Assembly: GCA_964020085.1 (NCBI GenBank)
Contig: OZ026604.1
Span: forward strand, 31,778,530 to 31,842,529
Direction of reading: 5' to 3'
Origin: Micromussa lordhowensis
Lineage: Eukaryota; Cnidaria; Anthozoa; Scleractinia; Lobophylliidae
Length of the DNA: 64,000 nt
This document shows positions 56,909-64,000 of the stretch, piece after piece (the first letter of the stretch is position 1; every line of letters begins with the position of its first letter). The position numbers and the translations under genes were made by a program. Under the pieces are notes generated by a model. That model did not search any database, had not been told where the DNA came from, and was given only the letters and a program-made list of their open reading frames with translations.

Positions 56909-59900
56909 GATATAATTTGGTGAGGTAAAAATTTGTGAAGACAATACAATTAGCTGTTTTAAAAATTGTTTCTTTTTCTAAACGGTTAAAACTGGCCAAA
57001 GAGCAACAAAAACTGCGCTAGCCGTATATTCCATGCTAATAACATTTTTGCAAGAAGTTATGTGCGTCCTATCAGACTTAAATGCCGTCCAGACAACAAA
57101 TGCGTCCGAAAACAGAAATGTCATACGCTATATTCTAAGAATATTTACAAGAATATTTTCAGCCTAAAATCGGCAGAAAAAAGGATGTCCAGCGAAAAAA
57201 AAACAATATTCTTAATAAAAAAAGAGTATAAGAGACGATTTACCATTGTTTTCTACACAGACGTGCGTTGCGCAGTTGTCAAAAGCCCCTAAGATATATG
57301 GTCAGCCAAGACTGGGAAATTAATTCGATAACAGACAAGCCAAGGGTGAGACAAATTGCTGGTTTTCATGTGACGTCATCATTTTGCAAAACTAAAAATT
57401 ACCATCTTCAACGTCTGCTGGCCATACCGCTCAAAAACTGTATCGTAAATACTTTTGTTCTTGGGCCATTGTAATTTGATCAAAAATTTACCATTGAATT
57501 TGAACAGAACAATGCAATTCCGTTTTTGGACATTCTTGTCACACGTGAAAACAGCACTTTCATGACATCCATCTACCGAAAGAAAACTTTCACAGGTCTC
57601 TACACGAAATGGGATTCCTTCACTCCACGAAAGTCAGTCAGTGCAAGTTGCTCCACAAAATTTAAAAACACTAATAATCTCCCCCAGTGAACTTCTGTAA
57701 ACACCTCTGAATGAAGTCGTTTTAATTAACTTGTCAAGCATCGATCCTGGCAGTTCATAAAATTTCTCTCCCAGAGAAGAGTTTTCACTTAATGGCATAT
57801 TCTTTGCTATTAGGCGAAATCGGTAGAATTTGATTCAAAGCATTGAGAGCGTTAGATCCATGTTAACTCGAATAGCGTCAAGCACACACTGACTTAAAAT
57901 CCCCTCATGAACGCACTTTATTATTTCAAAGATAAAACTCATTTTGAATTTCATTGATTACATAATCAAGGTCCATTAGATTTTTTCTTCTTTCTGATAA
58001 TATTCCAGGAGCATTTCACTGCTGTAGGGTCAGCGTCTAAAAATTCTTCAGCGTTATCATCTTTGTGGATTACCACACTACTGAAATCGTTCGTTTTGGA
58101 CTAGAACTGCACAAAACTGTTTGCAAAACTAAATTTATCAAGCCAAAATCGCCCAAAGAGCCAAAAACGTCACATATAGCATTGTGCTTTTCTTTGAGAG
58201 CACGCGTGGAATCACTCGTGGACATCGTGAGAAGAAAGCACACGCGTGCTTTCAATAAAAGTTTTCCCCTATCACTGATAAAACACTAAATTAGTTAATA
58301 ATTTCTCTGTAAAGGAAATCTCGAATTTCTCACCTAATGTACATTTTCAGAAAGAAAGGAATATGTCTTGCATCGTTATCCTTGTGCTCGTATTAGGCTA
58401 TACTACTGTATTAATGTTGATTGGATAACGTACCTACAACGTTTTTGAACGTACCGGATCTGAGCCTGCGGTGTTAGTGAATGCAGTGACATGCCAGAGG
58501 TCGGGAGTTCAAATCCTACAAGGGCCATAGGTCATAATTTTTTCTTTTTTCTTTTTCTTCTTTTTCGTTATTTTATTACAAAATTCATCTTGATCGTTTT
58601 TATAAACAATCTATTAGCTTTGTAGAAACGACCCTGCGAGGAACCGAACCCCGATCTCTCGAGCGACAGTCGAGGATACTATCCATTGTACTACAGAGGC
58701 GGTGTTAGTAAATGCGGCTAGTTTGTTATACATACGACAGTCGAGGATACTAACCATTGTACTACAGAGTCTTAATAAAAATTAAATACAAAAGAGTTTG
58801 TGTGTTTATTGTGGACCAGACGTGGATTTTGGGTTATGAGCCCAACACGCTGACCGCTGCGTTATCTAGTCTAAACACTTCACTAAATAACAATTTCACA
58901 AGCTATAAGCTTCGGTGGTCTAATGGATAAGACGTTGGGTTGTGGTCTCAAAGATCCAGGTTCAATTCCTGGCCGGGGCAGCCTTATTTATACTGCGCAT
59001 GCGTAGAGACTAAAGTGACACAGTAGCTCGTACCACAAACGTCAGAGGTCATTTATAAACATCCCTTGGCCATATGGTTTACCAGAATGCACTGCGCGTG
59101 CGCAGTGACTAAAGTAACTGAGTAAGTTATCCCACATGGATAAGCAAACATGTCATGATCCTAATATAACACTCATTTGACGTAGTAGACTAGTTACGAG
59201 GGTAATCGTAGCGAGGCTATGCGTGACACATCACGTGACTTTACTTGCGCGACCCTTCTTGCGTGACTCCTGAGCAAGTTAGGGCGTCACGCTGCGCGTG
59301 ACGCTTCACACGCCTTTTCTTGCACAACCCTTAGATCAACATCAGATCGAGGTTTCAGGCCCTAGGCGAGCCCATATAACTACTGCGGAGCCCCATGAGT
59401 TTTGGTTATCATGGTTAGCTGTATTGCTCGTGGGCGATAGATAGACGTTGTGATAAGAAAGTGAATTATATCTGCGCTCAGGTTTACATACTCTTCGCTT
59501 GTAAACACCGTTTCTCGTTCTGTGAGTTTGTGAAGTGTCCAGTCCATCTTGGAACACGCATCTCTGGCCTCACATGTAACCTCTTAGGTCATGGAGGAAA
59601 TTTTTGTTTCTAGTGTCGGTGACGAGAACTTTGATGCCCAGCTAGGTAAAGGTCGATCATGCAAGCTCGTTTAACTCAATTTTGACATTTAATCTATTGT
59701 GATATTTCTTGATAAAGTTTTGATAAAAAGACGAAATTCTAGGATTATAAAAGTAGATGTCGGATCTCAAAATTTCAGTGAGCTTTCCTATCACAACTTC
59801 CTAAACACTGATTTCCAATTACAACTTGCATTCTGCCCTAAAAATTTTAAAAATTCCTCCATTTGTACAATAATTACAGTCGGTATACTGTGTATCATTT

Positions 59901-61640
59901 ACATATATACATTGATGAGCAAATCTAACAACTACTTCAAAAAACAGCTGCTCCATCACAAATATTACAGCATCTGCCATTGAATCTTGTTGAGTATAAT
60001 TGTTTTTCTTATCTTTTAACTGCAATTAAAATCTTAGCATATTTATATGGTTAAGATTCACGCAGGTTTTACTAGCTGAGATCAAGGTGGTGCGTCGCCT
60101 TCAAAAGAAATCATGGCACTCAGTTATTGTCATAAAAGTGTGCCGTATTACATTTCACACGCAAATTCTATACTGTCCTTACCGTTCTTGCATCGCTGCC
60201 CTGTGTAACCAACGTTGCATTCACAAAGATATCCACTGGCTGTAAATCCATTCAGGCAGGTCGCATTGTGAAGGCAGGGGTTACTAGAGCATGGGTTCTG
60301 AGAAGAAGAAATCAATCTAAAACTTGTCCATTTTAATACAACGTTTTAATAAATTAATAAATGAGATTTATTACCAAAGGGGATATATAATTTTATGCAA
60401 CCTGGGCCGTGATTAGTTTCCCGGATGGAGTCACATCCGGGACTCGAATAAAGTTAGATTTAAGCATTTGAGCATCAGCTTGCCGGCCTCTTTCCTAGAA
60501 GCTTCGGTGAAGGGCAAGTTTCTTCCCACCCACTTTGCCCTTCCCATTTTGGAGCATTATCGGTGGTACATTATAACAGACGTAGTGTCATGTAAGGCGT
60601 GTTTGCCCTCAACTTTGCTGGGAAAAGGTACTTATTTCCAGTCCTTTTGTAATTTGAGATAATCTTACAATAAACGGCCACTTAACCTAGTGGCCAAATT
60701 ATGGCAAAGAGTTGTGTCAGTTTAGTTCTCTTCCCAGCAAACCGAGCTTAGCCTTAGCAATGTGCATTGTTAAATACAACCCATAGTTACGGAGCAGGGG
60801 GAATAAAGGGCCGGGATACAGAAACTGTTTTGCTGCGTCGGTGGGAGTATTACAAGATAATTTGGTTTTATCAACTGAGTTGATAATGTGAATCGGCCAC
60901 CCTAAAGAGATTCGAAAGCTGACGTTTCGGGCTTTAACCCTTTGTCGATTCGCTCCGAGGAAGGGCTAAATCATTTTGTTTTAACAAATTACCTTGAAAA
61001 TATGTACCGTGTTTCTATCGAGCTTAGAAACACGAGTGGAAGTTTGGAAGAACAAGAAATGCTGTGTGAACACGGGCCGGCAGGTGAGTGTTTCCACAGC
61101 TTTTTCGAGTTCTCCCAAAACTTTCACGAGTGTTTCTATAACTGTCCATACCTCGACAGAAACACGGAGAACATATTTTGTATTTCTCTTAGAAAATATT
61201 TGCGCCATCATTACGTGAACTGGCTAGTGCTAGTTCTGTATTTCTATTGAGTTGATTTTAAACCAATCAGCGCTGGTATTTTCTTTGGGTTATTTTGTAT
61301 TTTCTTTCAATTGAACTGAAAATTGAATTTTCTAAATATAAATATATAGTGGTTCAGTTTGGCTTCCTCGCCTCAGTGCCTCTATACATAAAGCCTTCCC
61401 GGGCCTGAAGATCTTTAGGATGCTGTATGTGGTCAGCGTCATTCAGTTGACAGACAACAGTGTCTTTAATTGGTGGACCAATGTTGAAGGATACACATTT
61501 ATTTTCCATGGTACAATAATTGTTACAGCGACTTGGTGTATTTTCCACCAAGTATATGTTTAAAGAAATATTTTTGATCACGTGACCCTGAAGTACATAC
61601 CCATCGACGGGTGGGGTAAACTTAAGACGTCGGCAGAGAC
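53720..61640 (-). CDS. PAN/Apple-EGF-F5/8C (discoidin) extracellular protein, partial, three exons found
   Basis: Exons (minus): 61372-61640 (PAN/Apple-like, CNNYCTMENKCVSFNIG and VCQLNDADHIQHPKD), 60183-60297 (EGF, NPCSSNPCLHNATC to CECNVGYTGQRC, six Cys), 53726-54045 (first part of an F5/8 type C domain, from VCKAVGVSNTGI through WCSKIGKSNSDYWLQIDFG to STDGNTWKTY). Such domain strings are typical of cnidarian secreted or adhesion proteins. Phases agree at both junctions. The PAN exon ends at a GC donor (GAG|GCGAGG), since no GT lies in frame before a TGA; joining there gives YRGTE-NPC, as expected between these domains. The signal-peptide exon (which must end in phase 1) and the second half of the discoidin domain were not found; reading through the last donor meets TGA at 53720-53722. 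The gene may be truncated or have undetected exons. Confidence 0.7.
54060..57480. other. Large intron of the PAN-EGF-F5/8C gene, left part
   Basis: Apart from the 55.1-55.4 kb hairpin repeat I see no exon or element here. TTCTCTCTTAGGAACTGTCT at 54413-54432 with CTAAGAGAGAAGTGCC-like pairing nearby suggests one small hairpin at 54396-54432. Confidence 0.35.
55140..55400. repeat. Probable MITE with GTTGGTGC hairpin
   Basis: GTTGGTGCTCTTCGGAGGGG CACCAAC forms a short hairpin at 55213-55239. GTAGAGCTTTGTATGGAG and TACTCTAGAGCTCCGCGAC flank it. Boundaries are uncertain. Confidence 0.35.
57487..57688 (+). pseudogene. Penelope-like element RT C-terminal fragment
   Basis: FTIEFEQNNAIPFLDILVTR then SIYRKKTFTGLYTKWDSFTP is the signature that follows the RT palm in Penelope-like retroelements. 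The frame decays after about 57650. Lies in the large intron of the PAN-EGF-F5/8C gene. Confidence 0.6.
58630..58700 (-). tRNA. tRNA-Asp(GTC)-like sequence, probably decayed
   Basis: Minus strand: acceptor mostly paired with one mismatch, anticodon stem CTCGA/TCGAG, loop CTGTCGC (GTC). The B-box has GGTTCGGTTCC instead of A at the conserved place. A partial second copy lies at 58737-58771. Confidence 0.4.
58909..58980 (+). tRNA. tRNA-His (GTG anticodon), plausible gene
   Basis: Cloverleaf closes well: acceptor GCTTCGG/CCGGGGC with G-U pairs, D-stem GTCT/AGAC, anticodon stem TTGGG/CTCAA with loop TTGTGGT (anticodon GTG), T-stem CCAGG/CCTGG with loop TTCAATT, discriminator A. The B-box GGTTCAATTCC is near consensus. 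Whether it is expressed is unknown. Confidence 0.6.
59591..59645 (+). CDS. Possible short first exon, product unknown
   Basis: ATG followed by 18 codons (MEEIFVSSVGDENFDAQL) and a CTAG|GTAAAG donor. Composition and donor look real, but no downstream exon or family was recognised. Weak call. Confidence 0.15.
60858..60970. mobile_element. Third copy of the GACGTTTCGAG MITE family, inverted
   Basis: ATCAACTGAGTTGATAATGT, GGCCACCCTAAAGAGATTCG then GCTGACGTTTCGGGC and GAGGAAGGGCTAA match the family in reverse orientation. Confidence 0.55.
60985..61215. mobile_element. Palindromic element (CGTGTTTCTATCGAG type)
   Basis: GTACCGTGTTTCTATCGAGC mirrors ACCTCGACAGAAACACGGAG, and AAACACGAGTGGAAGTTTGG mirrors AAACTTTCACGAGTGTTTC. 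Lies in the PAN-to-EGF intron. Confidence 0.5.
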
Positions 61641-62454
61641 CTGGAAATTAATATATTGTTAAAACAATAACAAAGTTTATTATCGGCTGTTTGCTCTCTA
61701 ATCTCTTTTCAGCGCTAAGAGCCTATAGTGAACCTTCGGACTTTCACACAAACACATACTCCCACCGTGGAACAAGGGAAAGAGGCAGGGATAGGTGGAT
61801 GGAAAACCCCTCCGTTAGATTTTCGTTGCAATAAGACAGGTCAGCATTGTTTTTTACATCCTTTGGCTTTCTCCAAGATTGAATACTTTTGGCTAACCAT
61901 GACTCGGTATATGTCAGATAAAAAAATTAACTCCACTGCGTCGGATCATCTAGTTTGGCTTTTACTATTCGATTGAAAGTTAATGAAAAACGATGATGAA
62001 ATGAAAAAAAAAGCTCAAACTGGAATAAACGAAGGATTCATTCCAAATTCAAAAGAGAAAGTTTTACTTGACAAGCGTTCGAAAAATGCGGTTGCCATGT
62101 CAATGTCAAATAACACGGAGATCGAAACAGTTGACACATCAAAATTATGGCGAGTGATGAATAACCAGCAACTGAAAGTTTAGCTTTGTCTTTCAGACAG
62201 TCTAAAAAAAGTGAGATAACTGCTAAAGTTCTTTGGTTTTCGTTGCTGTTTGGCAAATTCCGACGACTGGTTGTGCAAAAAGTTATTCGTTTCTAGTGAC
62301 TAGTGTCAGGATTATTCGAAACTTTCAACGATAGTCTAATTCACTCATTCATTTTGGAACATTTCGTGGCAAAAATGCTCTCGAGAGATGGTCACTGCGC
62401 TCACTGCGAACCATAGTTTCGTAACTTAGTCTTAGTTAGTGAAAAAAGTCAAGG

Positions 62455-64000
62455 CCTCAATTAAATACAATATTTAAGTCAGACGGTCAGGAGATTTCTG
62501 ATCCAGTGGAAGTAGCAAATAGGTTTTGCAGCTACTTCTCTAGTATTGGTCCCAACCTCGCAAAGAAGATACAGCCTCCTTCTTGTTCACATAAATATTT
62601 TCTATCTGGATCATTTCGTGAATCAATCTTTTTTAGCCCAACAACAGAGGATGAAATTATTACCATTGCTCAATCTTTTGCTTCCGGGAAAGCGGCTGGA
62701 TACCATAATATTCCAATGTCTATAATTAAGGAATCCATTCAACTCTGGCTCACATTATGAATTTATCGATCGCTCATGGCGTTGTACCAGATCAAATGAA
62801 AGTAGCTCGTGTGGTACCACTCTTTAAAGCTGATGACCAGTCACTATTTACCAACTATAGGCCTGTTTCGGTTCTACCAAGCTTTTCAAAATTTCTAGAG
62901 AGAATCATTTATAATCGCCTGTATGATTATTTAACTAATATATATATTCTCTGTGATAACCAGTTCGGTTTCAGGAAAAACCACTCTACGACGCTTGCCT
63001 TGATTGATTTGCATGAAAAAATTTTATCTGCTATTGATCGTGGTGAATTAGCGGTTGGTGTCTTTTTAGATCTTTCGAAAGCTTTCGATACAGTCAATCA
63101 TTCCATCTTATTTGATAAACTTGAACACTATGGTATACGTGGCTTGGCTCTGAAATGGATTAAGAGCTATTTTTTCAACAGACTTCAATTTGTAGAATAC
63201 AATGGTTATGTTTCGTATCGTGCTAATATCATGTGTGGCATTCCCCAAGGTTCAATACTAGGGCCTTTGTTTTTTCTGCTCTACATCAATGATATAATCA
63301 ACACGTCAACAATATTACAACTGATATTATTTGCCGATGATACAAACGTATTTGTGTCTCACAAGGATAAAGACTGCCTTACTGATATACTGAACGCTGA
63401 GCTAAATAAGTTGTCAATATGGTTTAGAGCTAACAGGCTTTCATTAAACTTGAAAAAAAACAAATTTATTGCATTTAAACCATCCCAAAAGCGTACAAAT
63501 CAAACTATTCAACTCTTAATTAATAGTCAAAAAATTGATCAAGTAAAAGAAACAGTTTTCTTGGGAGTAATCTTGGATGAAAATTTAAATTGGAAATCTG
63601 AAATCTCACATGTCGCCAATAAAGTTTCTAAATGCACAGGAATTATTCGGAAATCCAGTTTCTTTTTATCCACGAAAACCTTACGAACACTATATTTTTC
63701 TCTAGTCTATCCACACCTTTTTTACTGCAACTTAGTTTGGGCCTCTACTTATAGAACTAACCTTATTCGTCTTGAGATTTTACAGAAACGAGTGATCAGA
63801 ACTATAGCTAAAACCACTTACGATGCACATACTGATCCAATCTTTCAAAATCTTGGTATCTTAAAATTTCATGATATATACTTAATACAACTAGGCTTAT
63901 TCATGTACTCCTATCAAAACCATACTCTACCTTTAAAATTTCATTGTAAATTTACCTTACAAAGTCAAATTCATTCGTATAACACAAGAAACTCGTGTAA
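62455..64000 (+). mobile_element. Non-LTR retrotransposon RT, nearly intact, runs off the window
   Basis: Begins around DGQEISDPVEVANRF, continues through SGKAAGYHNIPMS, frameshifts near 62750, then is open to the end. Motifs: NYRPVSVLPSFSKFLERI, VFLDLSKAFDTVNH, GIPQGSILGPLFFLLYIND, FADD at 63331-63342, FLGVILDENLNW and a C-terminal HSYNTRNS. CR1/L2/jockey-like. No endonuclease is seen upstream, so it is 5'-truncated or begins elsewhere. Confidence 0.85.

Noticed and set aside
57062..57474. Frames at 57.06-57.47 kb as a gene
   Set aside because: Basic, low-complexity peptides without splice signals; only the Penelope-like stretch after 57487 is recognisable.

Overview
The window is eukaryotic nuclear DNA, most likely from an anthozoan cnidarian and probably a stony coral. 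The reasons are GT-AG introns, deep metazoan genes, cnidarian-style PAN/EGF/discoidin and Hint-domain proteins, and dense coral-type SINEs, palindromic MITEs and non-LTR retrotransposons. No protein or repeat search was run. Gene calls come from reading translations, and exon borders come from checking splice sites and reading-frame phase by hand.

Layout. (1) 533-5685, minus: seven N-terminal exons of SMCHD1 (ubiquitin-like region plus GHKL ATPase); the gene runs off the left edge. (2) 6429-15809, plus: a complete 16-exon STT3A, the oligosaccharyltransferase catalytic subunit (710 aa), head-to-head with SMCHD1 across about 740 bp and containing a 200-base assembly gap. (3) 16827-19950, minus: a four-exon secreted protein (425 aa) with signal peptide, Thr/Pro linker, WSC-like Cys domain and Hedgehog-type Hint domain. 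(4) 20.5-26.7 kb: repeats and LINE remains, with two phase-matched exons of an unrecognised minus-strand gene at 23.2-23.45 kb. (5) 26820-36810, minus: a complete 12-exon SERINC (449 aa). (6) 37509-44123, plus: a complete three-exon BTB-BACK-Kelch protein (589 aa), head-to-head with SERINC across about 700 bp, with a degraded LINE in intron 1. (7) 44.5-53.5 kb: mostly repeats, with a possible helicase-like first exon at 50.09 kb. (8) 53720-61640, minus: exons of a PAN/Apple-EGF-F5/8C extracellular protein, incomplete at both ends, with an apparent GC-AG intron. (9) 58.6-59.0 kb: tRNA-like sequences, one of which folds as tRNA-His(GTG). (10) 62455-64000: a LINE reverse transcriptase open to the window end except for one frameshift.

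The genes do not form one pathway. STT3A (ER glycosylation), SERINC (membrane lipids), SMCHD1 (chromatin) and the Kelch protein (probable CUL3 adaptor) are housekeeping-type loci in two divergent pairs. The Hint and PAN-EGF-discoidin genes are lineage-rich secreted or matrix types. Most remaining DNA is mobile: at least seven copies of one tRNA-derived SINE, three of a second, and about a dozen fold-back or MITE families, many in introns. The most unusual items are the Hint protein, the GC-AG intron, a TTAA-flanked element carrying a short ATG exon, and an inverted pair of tRNA-like repeats inside SERINC.
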